A stretch of DNA of 64,000 nucleotides from Corynebacterium sp. p3-SID1056 (GTDB taxonomy: Bacteria > Actinomycetota > Actinomycetes > Mycobacteriales > Mycobacteriaceae), in contig NZ_JALXXL010000002.1 in the NCBI RefSeq assembly GCF_025152525.1, positions 62,001-126,000 of the forward strand, given 5' to 3'. The notes beneath the pieces were generated by a model. The model was not told the DNA's origin. It searched no databases and was given only the letters and a program-made list of their open reading frames with translations. Position 1 is the first letter of the stretch. Every line of letters begins with the position of its first letter. The position numbers and the translations under genes are program-made. Shown in pieces: positions 43,514-53,176 of the stretch.

Positions 43514-44413
43514 ATGGGCGTGATGGATCGGCTGGCAAAGCTGGACTCGTCGATGCAGCGTGGCCTGGACAATTCCATGGCGGCGCTGTTCGGCGGCAAG
43601 GTTGTGCCGGCGGAGATTGAAGAGTTGGTGAAGCAGGAGGCGCAAGACTCCGTGGTGGTCACTGACATGGACGAGTACGTCTCGCCAAACGTGTTTGCGG
43701 TGGGTGTGTCCTCGAAGGACTTGGAAAACCTTTCGCAGCACCGTGACCTGCCCGCGGACCTCGCCGAGCAGCTCATGCGGTACGTGCGCAACCTGGGGTG
43801 GTTCCTGGATGGGCCGCCCGTGGTGCGTATCGCTGAGGAGTCCGGGTTGCGGACGGGCCAGTTGCGCGTGTCGTCGTATATCGACCAGGAGCCCGACGTG
43901 GTCAGCGGCTTCGACGCGATTGTGGCGGAGCCGAAGAAGAAGCGCCGCCACGCCCGGGTTCCTAAAGATCACAAGGATCAGGAGGATCACATGAATGAGC
44001 CAAATGCGGCACAGCCTACGGGCGGCACGCCCACGGTGAGCCTGCTGCTGCAGGACGGGTCGTCGCGCACCTATCTGGTGCATGAGGGCTCGAATATTTT
44101 GGGCCGCTCGAACGACGCGGACTTCCGCCTGCCGGACACGGGCGTGTCCCGCCAGCACGCGGAGATCACCTGGGACGGCGAGGTCGCGGTGCTGGTTGAC
44201 CTGCAGTCCACCAACGGCACCACCGTCAATGAGGAGCCAGTGGAGAACTGGATGCTTGCCGACGGCGACGTGATCACCCTCGGCCACTCCCACATCGAGG
44301 TCCGCATCGTCGAACCGCTGGCGAACGCGGCGCAGGCAGCAGCCCCGGCCGCTGCGGACGTCGAGGATGCGCAGGTCGACGCGCACCCGCGTACTGAGTT
44401 TTTCCGCCCTTAA
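43514..44413 (+). CDS. fhaA: FHA-domain protein FhaA (DUF3662 + FHA)
   Basis: This 299-aa protein has an N-terminal DUF3662 domain (about 5-125), a basic linker and a C-terminal FHA domain (about 185-275: ILGRSNDADFRLPDTGVSRQHAEI, cited by GRSNDADF and VSRQHAEI, and STNGTTVNEEPVE). The FHA binds phosphothreonine on the kinases or on MviN-type partners and links PknA/B signalling to cell-wall synthesis. Three ATGs are possible (43484, 43514, 43523); AAGGAGG at 43497 favours 43514. First gene of the operon, with its promoter in 43345-43500. Confidence 0.85.
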   Translation: MGVMDRLAKLDSSMQRGLDNSMAALFGGKVVPAEIEELVKQEAQDSVVVTDMDEYVSPNVFAVGVSSKDLENLSQHRDLPADLAEQLMRYVRNLGWFLDGPPVVRIAEESGLRTGQLRVSSYIDQEPDVVSGFDAIVAEPKKKRRHARVPKDHKDQEDHMNEPNAAQPTGGTPTVSLLLQDGSSRTYLVHEGSNILGRSNDADFRLPDTGVSRQHAEITWDGEVAVLVDLQSTNGTTVNEEPVENWMLADGDVITLGHSHIEVRIVEPLANAAQAAAPAAADVEDAQVDAHPRTEFFRP

Positions 44414-44440
44414 GCCGCCAAGTGTTTTAAAAGGAGCCTC

Positions 44441-44890
44441 ATGGATTCCGCTGTGATTCTCAGCGCGCGCTTCGGCCTGCTCGCCCTGGTGTGGGTGTTC
44501 ATCCTGCTGGTGCTGTGGGTGCAGCGCAAGGACGTGGTCAGGGCTGCGGGCACGGTCCGCAGGCAAGCGACTAGCGCGGCACCAGTGCGCCGCGAGAAGG
44601 CACGTCAGCTTGCGGTAGTTGAGGGCCCGCTCAAAGGCTCCCACATGGAAATTGCCAGCCTGGAAGACTTAACTATTGGTCGAGCCGGCGACAACGATTT
44701 TCAGCTCGGCGATGATTTCGCCTCCTCCACCCACGCGCGCCTCTTCCGCCGGGGCAGCGAGTGGTTCATCGAGGACATGGATTCGCGCAACGGCACGTTT
44801 GTCAACGGGACGCGCATTGACCAGCCGGAAAGGGTGTCTGTGGGCACGGATATAAAGATGGGACGCACGATTGTGAGGTTGATGCCATGA
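44441..44890 (+). CDS. fhaB: FHA-domain membrane protein FhaB
   Basis: This 149-aa protein has an N-terminal membrane helix (about 8-26, FGLLALVWVFILLVLWV), a basic linker and an FHA domain (about 65-145: LTIGRAGDNDFQLGDDFAS, STHARL, DSRNGTFVNG). In mycobacteria FhaB (FipA) joins the kinases to FtsZ and FtsQ during division. AAAAGGAG precedes ATG 44441. It overlaps the phosphatase gene by 4 bp. Confidence 0.88.
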   Translation: MDSAVILSARFGLLALVWVFILLVLWVQRKDVVRAAGTVRRQATSAAPVRREKARQLAVVEGPLKGSHMEIASLEDLTIGRAGDNDFQLGDDFASSTHARLFRRGSEWFIEDMDSRNGTFVNGTRIDQPERVSVGTDIKMGRTIVRLMP

Positions 44891-46239
44891 GTTTGCGCCT
44901 GAACTTTGTCGCTGCCTCCGACCGCGGCCTGGTCCGCGGCAATAACGAGGACTCGGCGTACGCGGGCCCGCACCTGCTCGTGCTCGCCGATGGCATGGGC
45001 GGCCATGCTGCGGGCGAGGTCGCCTCGCAGCTGATGGTCGAGCACATGGAGCACCTGGACCGCGATCCGGAGGACGCCGATATGCTCGCGCTGCTCGGCG
45101 CCGCAGCGGATGATGCGAACGCGTCGATCTCGTCGTCTGTGGCCGACCACCCGGAGCAGGCTGGGATGGGCACGACGCTGACCGCCCTGATGTTTAATGG
45201 CCAGGCGCTGGGCCTGATTCATGTCGGTGATTCGCGGGGCTATCTGCTTCGCGACGGAGCGTTGACCCAAATCACCGAAGACGATACCTTCGTTCAGTCC
45301 CTGGTCAACGAGGGCAAGCTGGAGCCGGAGGACGTGTCCAGCCACCCGCAGAAGTCGCTGATTTTGAAGGCGTACACCGGCCGCCACGTCGAGCCCCACC
45401 TGGAGATGGTGGAGGTCAAGCCGGGCGATCGCCTCCTGTTGTGCTCTGACGGTTTGTCGGATCCGGTCAGCCCCGAAACTATCGAGGTAGCGCTGGCGCA
45501 GGGCACCCCGGAGATCGCCTCCCAGCGGCTCATCGAGCTCGCGTTGCGCTCCGGCGGGCCGGACAACATCACCGTCGTGGTGGCCGACGTGGTCGACGAC
45601 GAAGAGGCGGATGCCCCCGAGCTGCCAAGCACCCCGGCGCTGGCCGGCGCGCTCGCGCCGGACTACGAGCAGTCCCACCCTGATTCCTCGGCCAGCCGTG
45701 CCGCGGCGATCATGCGCAAGTCCGAGACCATCCCGCCGAACCAGAACCGGGCCAGCCGCACCGAGGCCGGCACCGGCGACGCTGACGAGGACTCCGACGA
45801 GGAGGATCATCCGCGAGGCGCAGCGAGTCGTTGGCCGTGGATAGTCGGCGCCCTTGTCCTCGCGATCGCGCTGGTGGTTGGCGGCCTGTGGTGGGTCAAC
45901 CAGCGCGACAATGACCAGTACTTCATCACCACTGACGACGAGGGCAACTACCTCATCGAGCACGGCTCGAAGAAGTCGCACTCGCCGGTGCAGCAGGCCT
46001 GCATCGACGAGAAGAACAACCTGCGCATCGTCTCGGCCGCTTCCGTCCCGGAGGACTGCAATGTGTTCAGCCAGGACGACCTGCCGGCGAGCCAGCACTC
46101 GGTGGCGGAGAACTTCGGCGGCGGGTCCTACGACGACGTGCTGGGGCTGATCGGCCGCATGGCCGACGAGGCCCTGCCGGTGTGCGTGGACAGTGAGGGT
46201 GCAGACAAGGACGCCGAGGCGTGCAGGAAGGTGAGCTAG
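44887..46239 (+). CDS. pstP: PP2C-type Ser/Thr protein phosphatase
   Basis: This 450-aa membrane phosphatase has a PP2C domain (1-235) with metal-binding DRGLVRGNNEDS, LADGMGGHAAGE, HVGDSRGYLL and GGPDNITVVVADV, a disordered acidic linker with SEDE-type runs, a TM helix at about 318-337 (WPWIVGALVLAIALVVGG) and an extracellular C-terminal domain with three Cys. It dephosphorylates PknA/PknB and their targets. It is 1 bp from rodA. Confidence 0.92.
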   Translation: MSLRLNFVAASDRGLVRGNNEDSAYAGPHLLVLADGMGGHAAGEVASQLMVEHMEHLDRDPEDADMLALLGAAADDANASISSSVADHPEQAGMGTTLTALMFNGQALGLIHVGDSRGYLLRDGALTQITEDDTFVQSLVNEGKLEPEDVSSHPQKSLILKAYTGRHVEPHLEMVEVKPGDRLLLCSDGLSDPVSPETIEVALAQGTPEIASQRLIELALRSGGPDNITVVVADVVDDEEADAPELPSTPALAGALAPDYEQSHPDSSASRAAAIMRKSETIPPNQNRASRTEAGTGDADEDSDEEDHPRGAASRWPWIVGALVLAIALVVGGLWWVNQRDNDQYFITTDDEGNYLIEHGSKKSHSPVQQACIDEKNNLRIVSAASVPEDCNVFSQDDLPASQHSVAENFGGGSYDDVLGLIGRMADEALPVCVDSEGADKDAEACRKVS

Positions 46240-46240
46240 C

Positions 46241-47605
46241 GTGAAGAGGATTTTCTCCCGCAACCTCGAGCTTCTCCTCCTGCTGTGCTCGGCAGGACTG
46301 TTGCTCCTCATGGTCTTCGGGCTGGAGCTGAGCCAGGGACGCACCCTGTCGACCGACATGCTCTACCTCGTCGGCGGATTCGTTGGTGTCTACGCCATCG
46401 CACACGTCGCGATCTGCTTGCTTGCCCCGCGCGCCGACCAGGTGATGCTGCCCGTGGTCTCGCTGCTCAACGCGGTGGGCCTGGTCTTGATCTACCGCCT
46501 CGACCTCGCCGAGCGCCCCGGCTACGGCCCGCTGGCGGAGCGGCAGGTGCTGTGGTCGCTGGTCGGCGTGGTGCTCATGGTGCTCACGCTTGTGATCGTG
46601 CGCGACCACAAGGCGCTGTCGCGCTACTCCTACCTGCTCGGGCTTGCCGGGCTGATCCTGCTTGCGCTGCCACTGGTGTGGCCGCAGCCGGAGGGCTACG
46701 CGGACGCGCGCATCTGGCTGTGGCTCGGGCCCTTTTCCATCCAGCCCGGCGAGTTTTCCAAGATCCTGCTGCTCATCTTCTTCGCGCAGCTGCTCACCAT
46801 GAAGCGCAGCCTGTTTACCGTGGCCGGCTGGCGTTTTCTGGGCATGACGTTTCCGCGCGTGCGCGACCTCGCACCGATTCTCATGGTGTGGGCGGTTGCC
46901 ATGCTGATCATGGCGGTCTCCAACGACTTCGGCCCGGCCCTATTGCTCTTCGCCACCGTGTTGGGCATGGTCTACTTCGCCACCGGGCGTACCTCCTGGC
47001 TGGTCATCGGGCTGGGATTGGTGGCTATTGGCGGCTACGCCGTCTACCAGGTCAGCGAGAAGATCCAGACCCGCTTTTCCAACTTCATCGACCCCTTTAG
47101 CGACTTCGAGGGGATGGGCAACCAGCCCGCCAACGCGCTGATTGGCTTGAGCTGGGGCGGCATTACGGGCACGGGCCTAGGCTACGGCCACCCGGAGCTG
47201 GTGCCCGTGGCGCACTCGGACTACATCCTGGCCGCCTTAGGCGAGGAGCTCGGCTTCTTCGGCATCGCCGCCGTGCTGTGCCTCTTTGCCATCCTGATCA
47301 CCCGCGGTTTTCGCGCCGCGATGCAGGTGCGCGACACCTACGGCAAGCTGCTGGCCTCGGGGTTGGCGCTGACGTTGGCCATCCAGATCTTCGTGGTGGC
47401 CGGAGGGATTTCCTCCATGCTGCCGATGACGGGGCTGACCACGCCATTTATGTCCGCCGGCGGCTCGTCGATTATGGCGAACTACATTCTGGTGGGCCTT
47501 TTGCTGCGCATCTCGCACAGCGCGAATACGCCGACCGAGTACGACGCCTCGGCGATCGCCTCGGGGAACAAGACCGCCGGTGCGGAGGTGGCACAGGCAC
47601 GATGA
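46241..47605 (+). CDS. rodA: SEDS peptidoglycan polymerase RodA
   Basis: This 454-aa protein has about 12 helices and SEDS motifs: QPGEFSKI, AVSNDFGPALLLF, NQPANALIGLSWGGITGTGLGYG (named by NALIGLSWGG) and the late LGEELGFFG and MTGLTTPFMSAGGSS. It polymerises lipid II during elongation together with the penicillin-binding protein encoded next. GTG start at 46241, 1 bp after the phosphatase stop; its stop overlaps the pbpA ATG. Confidence 0.92.
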   Translation: MKRIFSRNLELLLLLCSAGLLLLMVFGLELSQGRTLSTDMLYLVGGFVGVYAIAHVAICLLAPRADQVMLPVVSLLNAVGLVLIYRLDLAERPGYGPLAERQVLWSLVGVVLMVLTLVIVRDHKALSRYSYLLGLAGLILLALPLVWPQPEGYADARIWLWLGPFSIQPGEFSKILLLIFFAQLLTMKRSLFTVAGWRFLGMTFPRVRDLAPILMVWAVAMLIMAVSNDFGPALLLFATVLGMVYFATGRTSWLVIGLGLVAIGGYAVYQVSEKIQTRFSNFIDPFSDFEGMGNQPANALIGLSWGGITGTGLGYGHPELVPVAHSDYILAALGEELGFFGIAAVLCLFAILITRGFRAAMQVRDTYGKLLASGLALTLAIQIFVVAGGISSMLPMTGLTTPFMSAGGSSIMANYILVGLLLRISHSANTPTEYDASAIASGNKTAGAEVAQAR

Positions 47606-49065
47606 ATACCACTATTCGACGCGGCGCCATCCTCTCGCTCCTGCTGGTCATCGCCCTGCTGATCAACTTCACCGTGGTGCAGGGCTTCCGCGAGGAGGAG
47701 TACGCGCAGGATTCGCGGAACTCGCGCACCTTCATGGAGCTGAAGAAGGTCAACCGCGGCCAGATCAACGCCGGCGGGCAGGTGCTCGCCGAGTCCTACC
47801 GCGACGAGGCCACCGGCTTCTACCAGCGCACCTACCCCAACATGCCCTATTCTTTCGGGCCGGTGGTGGGCTACGTCTCGGACCAATTCGGCACCTCGCA
47901 GCTGGAATCCACCTTTAACGCAGAGCTCAACGGCGATGGGAAAGGCTCCCAGTCGCGCTTTACGCGCACGGGCCTGGAGCAGGACCGGGTGGGCAACTCG
48001 GTCGAGCTCTCGCTCGACCCCAACCTGCAGGCCTTTGCCTACGAGCAGCTGTCCAGCAACAACTACGACGGCGCGATCGTCGCGCTGCGCCCTTCCTCCG
48101 GGCAGGTGCTGGCGATGGCGTCGACGCCGTCCTTTGATCCGAACAGCATCGCCTCCCCCGCCACTGCGGCGGACGCCTGGGGGCAGCTGAACAACGACCC
48201 GAAGCAGCCGCTGCTCAACCACGCGGCCCAGGAGCAGCTGCCGCCGGGCTCGATCTTCAAGATCATCACCACCGCGGCAGCCTTGCGCAACGGCTACACG
48301 CCGGACTCCCCGCTGACAGGGGACGCGCAGATCACGCTGCCCGGCACCAACGTGCCGCTGACAAACTACGGCGGTCAGGCCTGCGCCGGCGGCGGGCAGG
48401 TCACGCTCACCACGGCGTTCTCCCTGTCGTGTAACACCGCGTTTGTGCAGATGGCGCTGCAAATGGGCGCGGACCCGCTGCGCAAGGCGGCCACGGACTT
48501 CGGCATCGGCGAGCGCTACGACCTCGCCGAGCTGGGCGTGCCGAACGCCGCCGGTTCCCTGGGCGAGATTCCCGGCGCGGCCGAGCTGGGCCAGTCCGCG
48601 ATCGGCCAGCGCGACGTCACCATGACCGCGCTGCAGGCCGCCGTGATGGCGGGCGTGGTGGCCAACGAGGGCAAGCGCATGCGCCCCTATGTGGTCAACC
48701 GCGTGGTCACCTCCGATCTGCGCACGATGAAAGAGACCAAGCCGAAGCAGCTCGCCGAGGCGCTGACCCCCGAGGAGGCTGGCACGCTCACCAACCTCAT
48801 GTTCGCCTCCGAGCGCGCGACCTGGGGCTACGACGGCAACGGCTTCGCCTCCAAGACGGGCACCGCCGAGCACGCCGAGGGCGCGGCCCCGCACGTGTGG
48901 TACGTCGCCTTCGACCCGGCCAAGGATGTCGCCGTGGGCGTGGTGGTGAAAAACGGCGGGCACTTGGGCGCCGGCGCCACCGGCGGGCAGGTCTCCGGCC
49001 CGCTGGGTCGCGCGGTATTGCGAGCCGCGCCCGCTGCGCCGGTGGATGAAGGGGCGGCACAATGA
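47602..49065 (+). CDS. pbpA: Class B penicillin-binding protein PbpA
   Basis: This 487-aa transpeptidase has a single N-terminal TM helix (8-27), a non-catalytic dimerisation region and a penicillin-binding domain with the active-site S-x-x-K (PPGSIFKI, about Ser217), SxN (SLSCNT, about 275) and KTG (ASKTGTAEH, about 416). It crosslinks glycan strands made by RodA. ATG 47602 overlaps the rodA stop by 4 bp. A 50-bp gap with an iterated 13-mer precedes pknA. Confidence 0.92.
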   Translation: MNTTIRRGAILSLLLVIALLINFTVVQGFREEEYAQDSRNSRTFMELKKVNRGQINAGGQVLAESYRDEATGFYQRTYPNMPYSFGPVVGYVSDQFGTSQLESTFNAELNGDGKGSQSRFTRTGLEQDRVGNSVELSLDPNLQAFAYEQLSSNNYDGAIVALRPSSGQVLAMASTPSFDPNSIASPATAADAWGQLNNDPKQPLLNHAAQEQLPPGSIFKIITTAAALRNGYTPDSPLTGDAQITLPGTNVPLTNYGGQACAGGGQVTLTTAFSLSCNTAFVQMALQMGADPLRKAATDFGIGERYDLAELGVPNAAGSLGEIPGAAELGQSAIGQRDVTMTALQAAVMAGVVANEGKRMRPYVVNRVVTSDLRTMKETKPKQLAEALTPEEAGTLTNLMFASERATWGYDGNGFASKTGTAEHAEGAAPHVWYVAFDPAKDVAVGVVVKNGGHLGAGATGGQVSGPLGRAVLRAAPAAPVDEGAAQ

Positions 49066-49077
49066 TGGGTACACGGG

Positions 49078-49090
49078 GCGTCGACAAGCA
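49078..49090 (+). repeat. Iterated 13-mer, non-coding copy in pbpA-pknA gap
   Basis: GCGTCGACAAGCA lies in the 49-bp gap between pbpA and pknA. It fits the motif GCGTCGANAAGC seen at least 15 times in the window. No coding constraint applies here, and it is not a recognised terminator or ribosome site. Confidence 0.55.
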
Positions 49091-49114
49091 TGAAGCAGAC
49101 GAAGGACACGAACG

Positions 49115-50668
49115 ATGAACACTGAGAACCGCGAAGAACTACAGAAGCTCATCGGCGACGACTACCAGCTGCAATGGGTGATCGGGCACGGCGGCATGTC
49201 CACCGTATGGCTCGCAGACGACCCGGAAAACGACCGGGAGGTCGCGCTGAAGGTGCTGCGGCCTGAGTTCAGCTCCAACGACGAATTCCTCGCCCGCTTC
49301 CGCAACGAGGCGCTCGCCGCCGAGGGCATCAACTCGCCCAACGTGGTGGCCACCTACGACTACCGCGAGCTGGAGTCGCCGTCCGGGGCAGCGATGTGCT
49401 TCATCGTCATGGAGTACATCCGCGGCGAATCCCTCGCCGACCTGATTAAGCGCGAGGGCGCGCTCGACGAGGAGCTCGCGCTCGACGTGCTCGAGCAGGC
49501 CGCCCACGGCCTGGCCGTGATCCACCGCATGGGGCTAGTGCACCGCGATATTAAGCCCGGCAACCTCATGATCACCCAGAACGGGCAAATCAAGATCACG
49601 GACTTCGGTATCGCCAAGGCCGCGGCCGCCGTGCCGCTGACCCGCACCGGCATGGTGGTCGGCACCGCGCAGTACGTCTCGCCGGAGCAGGCCCAAGGCA
49701 TGAAGGTCTCCGCGGCTTCCGACGTCTACTCGCTCGGCGTCGTCGGCTACGAGATGCTCGCCGGCGCCCGCCCCTTTACCGGCGATTCCTCGGTCTCGGT
49801 TGCGCTCGCGCACGTGTCCGCCGAGCCGCCCGCGCTGCCGATTTCCGTGTCCGCTCCGGCGCGCGAGCTCATCGAGATCGCCCTGCGCAAGGACCCTCGC
49901 CAGCGCTTCCGCGACGGCAACGAGATGCAGCTGGCCGTCGAGCAGGTGCGCCAGGGGCTGCGGCCCGCCCAGCCCGGCGGCCAGACCGCGGTGATCGCCA
50001 CCGAACCCTCGCCCACCGAGTCGACCCAGATGCTCGCGGATGTGGCCGAGGAGCGCACCACCCGCCCCGCCGGCGCGTACCCGCCGTCCGCCGCCCGGGC
50101 CGTCGCTTCTCGACGCCCACCTGCCCCTCCCGCACCCGCCTCCTCCCGCGCCGGCGGCTACCGGGAGACCGCGCCTGCGCCGCAGGAGAAGAAGCCCTCG
50201 AAGGCCGGACCGATCGTGGCCGGCCTGCTCGCCCTGCTGCTTGTCGGCGGGATCGCGGCGTGGGCGGCGACCAGCGGCGTACTCGACGGGGTGCTCGGTG
50301 GCAGCAAGACCTCGACGCCGACGCAGCCAAGTGTGGTCACACAGACCGAAACCGTGGAATCCACCCCGAGCGAAGAGGAAGAAGAGCCGGAGACGGTGAC
50401 CCGCAGCCGCGAAACGGTGACCCGCGAGGTGGAAGAGCCCGAGACCTTGACCTTCAGCGAGGAAAACACCCCGGAGCCTGAGCAGTCGACGCACCAGTCG
50501 ACGAGTGCTGCGCATTCGCCGACGCGGGCGTCGACAAGCGCGGCGAGTGAGCCCACAACCGAGCAGAGCCAGCCGGCCGCCCCCAGCGAGACTGGCGGGG
50601 CGGGCAATGGCGCAGGTGAGATAGAATTGCCTGACGTGGAAGAAATCCTCGGAGGTAATGCGCAATGA
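49115..50668 (+). CDS. pknA: Ser/Thr protein kinase PknA
   Basis: This 517-aa membrane kinase has a Hanks-type domain (about 15-285) with GHGGMSTVW (P loop), K46, HRDIKPGN (143-150), DFG (163-165), the activation loop TRTGMVVGT and SPEQAQG. A Pro/Ala/Ser linker leads to a TM helix at about 366-386 and an extracellular tail rich in Ser, Thr and Glu (about 400-515). It regulates growth and division with PknB, phosphorylating Wag31, FhaA and others. It overlaps pknB by 4 bp. Confidence 0.93.
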   Translation: MNTENREELQKLIGDDYQLQWVIGHGGMSTVWLADDPENDREVALKVLRPEFSSNDEFLARFRNEALAAEGINSPNVVATYDYRELESPSGAAMCFIVMEYIRGESLADLIKREGALDEELALDVLEQAAHGLAVIHRMGLVHRDIKPGNLMITQNGQIKITDFGIAKAAAAVPLTRTGMVVGTAQYVSPEQAQGMKVSAASDVYSLGVVGYEMLAGARPFTGDSSVSVALAHVSAEPPALPISVSAPARELIEIALRKDPRQRFRDGNEMQLAVEQVRQGLRPAQPGGQTAVIATEPSPTESTQMLADVAEERTTRPAGAYPPSAARAVASRRPPAPPAPASSRAGGYRETAPAPQEKKPSKAGPIVAGLLALLLVGGIAAWAATSGVLDGVLGGSKTSTPTQPSVVTQTETVESTPSEEEEEPETVTRSRETVTREVEEPETLTFSEENTPEPEQSTHQSTSAAHSPTRASTSAASEPTTEQSQPAAPSETGGAGNGAGEIELPDVEEILGGNAQ

Positions 50669-52788
50669 TGATCGCCAACCGCTACGAGCTCGGTGACGTC
50701 ATCGGCACCGGCGGCATGAGCGACGTCTACGCGGCCACCGACACGGTGCTGGGACGCACCGTCGCGCTCAAAATGCTCAAGATGGACATGGCCCGCGACG
50801 AGAGCTTCCGCGAGCGTTTCCGCATGGAGGCGCAGAATTCGGCGCGGCTGAACCACCCCAACATCGTGGGCGTCTACGACACGGGCACCGAGGCGGTCGA
50901 GGGCGTTGACGTGCCGTTTATCGTCATGGAGCGGCTCACCGGGCGCAACCTGCGCGATATTATCCGCGAGGACGGGCCGCTGCCACCGCAGCGCGCCGCC
51001 GCCCTGCTCGGGCCGGTGGCCAAGGCGCTGCAGGCCAGCCACGACGCGGGCATTATCCACCGCGACATCAAGCCGGCCAACATCATGGTGACCAACACCG
51101 GCGAGGTCAAGGTAATGGACTTTGGCATCGCCCGCGCCGTGGACGATTCCTCCTCCGTGCACACGCAGACCTCGGCGGTGATCGGCACCGCGCAGTACCT
51201 CTCCCCGGAGCAGGCGCGCGGCAAGTCGGTGGACAACCGCTCCGACATCTACGCGCTGGGCTGCGTGATGTACGAGATGGTCACCTCGACCCCGCCGTTT
51301 GAGAGCGAGTCGCCTTTCGGCGTGGCCTACATGCACGTGCAGGAGGACCCGCAGCCGCCGAGCGAGCGGCTCGCGGAACTCGGCCGTACCCAGGGTGGTG
51401 CCGCCGAGGCCTCCGCCGCGTTGACGGACAACGAGGCGGTCAACCTGGATTCTGTCATCCTCACCGCGATGGCGAAGCACCCGGCGGATCGCTACCAGTC
51501 GGCCGCCGAGATGGGCGAGGATCTCGCGCTTTTGGAGCGCGGCAGCGTCACCCACGCCGCCCGCACCTACCTCGCCGCCGCCGAGCGCGACCAGCAGGGC
51601 GCGCACGCGGCACCCGAGGCACCCGAGGCGACCGACGCCACCGTGGTTACCGGCCAGCCCGTGCCAGCGGCCGTCGCCGCGCGGCCGCAGGGCACCACGC
51701 GCTACGAGGACCATCGCCGCTCGCACGAGAAGCGCTCTTCGTCGTGGATGAAGTGGGTCGCAGCGCTGCTCGGCATCATTTTGCTGGCCGCGGCCTCCTG
51801 GCTGGCGTACTCCTACTTCTCCCCCACCAAGGACGGGGACAACAGCAAGGTCGAGGAGTCCATGGTGAAGGTGCCGGACGTCGCCGGTAAACCGCGCGAC
51901 GAGGCCATCGCCGAGCTCGAGGGCCTGGGCTTCCAGGTGGCCGTGAGCGACGAGCCGAGCCCCGATTTCAAGCGCGGCGACGTCATCAGCACGAACCCGG
52001 CCCCGGGCTCCGAGCTGCAGCGCGGCACCCTGATCACGCTCAACGTGTCCAGCGGCAAGGAGGTCACCGACGTCCCGGACCTGACCAACATGGACCCGCA
52101 GGAAGCGCAGGCCGCACTGGAAGAGGCAGGCCTGGAGCTCAACTCCGACATCCGTCGCGAGTCCTCCGAGGACGTGCCCGAGGGCGTGATCATTTCGCAG
52201 CACCCGGCTGCCGGCTCGCAGCTGTCGAAGGGCAGCAAGGTCACCATTACCGTGTCGACGGGGCGTAAGAAGGTGGAGGTGCCTTCCCTGGTGGGGCTCA
52301 ACGTCAACCAGGCCACCGCGACCTTGTCGCAGCTGGACCTGCGCGCTACCGTCACCCGGATCGACTCCGAGCGCCCCGACGGCGAGGTGCTCGCCGTCGC
52401 GGGTGAAAACACCGAGGTCGACACCGGCACCACGGTCGAGCTGCGCGTGTCCAACGGCATGCTCATGCCGATGCCGCAGATCACCCGCATGGACGTCAAC
52501 GAGGCTGACCGGAAGCTTCGCGACGCCGGCTGGAACGGGCGCCTCGTCGCAGGCCCCACAGTGCCTACCGGCGCGATGGTGGACGCAGGCCTGATCGGGC
52601 ATCAGGGCACCGAGGTCGGCGAGCTCATCCGCAAGGACCAGGCCATCGGCTACAACCTCTGGGAGTTCGACGCAGGCGAGCTCAACCCCCTGAAGAATAA
52701 TGCAGCCGGCGAGCAGCCTGGTAAGGTAACGGGCCAGAATGCCAATGGGCGCCCGCTGGGCGACGCGCTTCGCGGAATCGGCCTATAA
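50665..52788 (+). CDS. pknB: Ser/Thr protein kinase PknB with four PASTA domains
   Basis: This 707-aa receptor kinase has a kinase domain (1-280; GTGGMSDVY, K36, HRDIKPANIM at about 132, DFGIARA, TSAVIGTAQYLSPEQARG, cited by GTAQYLSPEQ), a juxtamembrane linker, a TM helix at about 362-382 and four extracellular PASTA domains (about 392-660), each starting with a VPD/VPS/MPQ turn such as KVPDVAGKP. PASTA domains sense peptidoglycan or lipid II. Start codons ATGATG overlap the pknA stop. Confidence 0.94.
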   Translation: MMIANRYELGDVIGTGGMSDVYAATDTVLGRTVALKMLKMDMARDESFRERFRMEAQNSARLNHPNIVGVYDTGTEAVEGVDVPFIVMERLTGRNLRDIIREDGPLPPQRAAALLGPVAKALQASHDAGIIHRDIKPANIMVTNTGEVKVMDFGIARAVDDSSSVHTQTSAVIGTAQYLSPEQARGKSVDNRSDIYALGCVMYEMVTSTPPFESESPFGVAYMHVQEDPQPPSERLAELGRTQGGAAEASAALTDNEAVNLDSVILTAMAKHPADRYQSAAEMGEDLALLERGSVTHAARTYLAAAERDQQGAHAAPEAPEATDATVVTGQPVPAAVAARPQGTTRYEDHRRSHEKRSSSWMKWVAALLGIILLAAASWLAYSYFSPTKDGDNSKVEESMVKVPDVAGKPRDEAIAELEGLGFQVAVSDEPSPDFKRGDVISTNPAPGSELQRGTLITLNVSSGKEVTDVPDLTNMDPQEAQAALEEAGLELNSDIRRESSEDVPEGVIISQHPAAGSQLSKGSKVTITVSTGRKKVEVPSLVGLNVNQATATLSQLDLRATVTRIDSERPDGEVLAVAGENTEVDTGTTVELRVSNGMLMPMPQITRMDVNEADRKLRDAGWNGRLVAGPTVPTGAMVDAGLIGHQGTEVGELIRKDQAIGYNLWEFDAGELNPLKNNAAGEQPGKVTGQNANGRPLGDALRGIGL

Positions 52789-52844
52789 ACAAGGGCCGCT
52801 TCCCACCCAGTAGCAAGCGCCGGAGTAGAAAGCGATAGAGCACA

Positions 52845-53117
52845 ATGCCTAAAGCAAAAGTCACTAAGGACGCACAGCCCGTCACCACTGCCTCAAGCAC
52901 CGCCACGCGCACCCCGGTGAAGATCAACACCGGCGGCACGCCAACGTGGTACAAGGTCATCATGTTCGGCCTGATGATCCTCGGCCTGGGCTGGATCATC
53001 GTCTTCTACCTGGCGGCCGACCAGATCCCGCTGCTCGCGGAACTCGGGCCGTGGAACTACGCGATCGGCTTCGCCGGCATGATCGTCGGCCTACTCATGA
53101 CGATGGGCTGGCGCTAG
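52845..53117 (+). CDS. crgA: Cell division protein CrgA
   Basis: This 90-aa protein has a basic N terminus (MPKAKVTKDAQP) and two TM helices (about 36-54 and 66-86) with the conserved TPTWYKVIMFGLMILGLGWI (cited as TPTWYKVIMFGLMILG) and WNYAIGFAGMIVGLLMTMGWR, as WNYAIGFAGM. CrgA helps assemble the division machinery. It follows pknB and the operon terminator lies just after it. Confidence 0.93.
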   Translation: MPKAKVTKDAQPVTTASSTATRTPVKINTGGTPTWYKVIMFGLMILGLGWIIVFYLAADQIPLLAELGPWNYAIGFAGMIVGLLMTMGWR

Positions 53118-53148
53118 CGTGTAAGCGCTGCGCCTCAAGGGCCTCAAG

Positions 53149-53176
53149 GCGGGTACCCGTTGGGTGCCCGCTTTTT
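53149..53176 (+). terminator. Terminator of the fhaA-crgA operon
   Basis: GCGGGTACCC, loop GTT, GGGTGCCCGC followed by TTTTT forms a 10-bp stem, 31 bp after the crgA stop. Confidence 0.85.

Noticed and set aside
50158..52602. 814-codon minus-strand frame opposite pknA/pknB
   Set aside because: It mirrors the kinase genes in another frame; no domain is recognisable.
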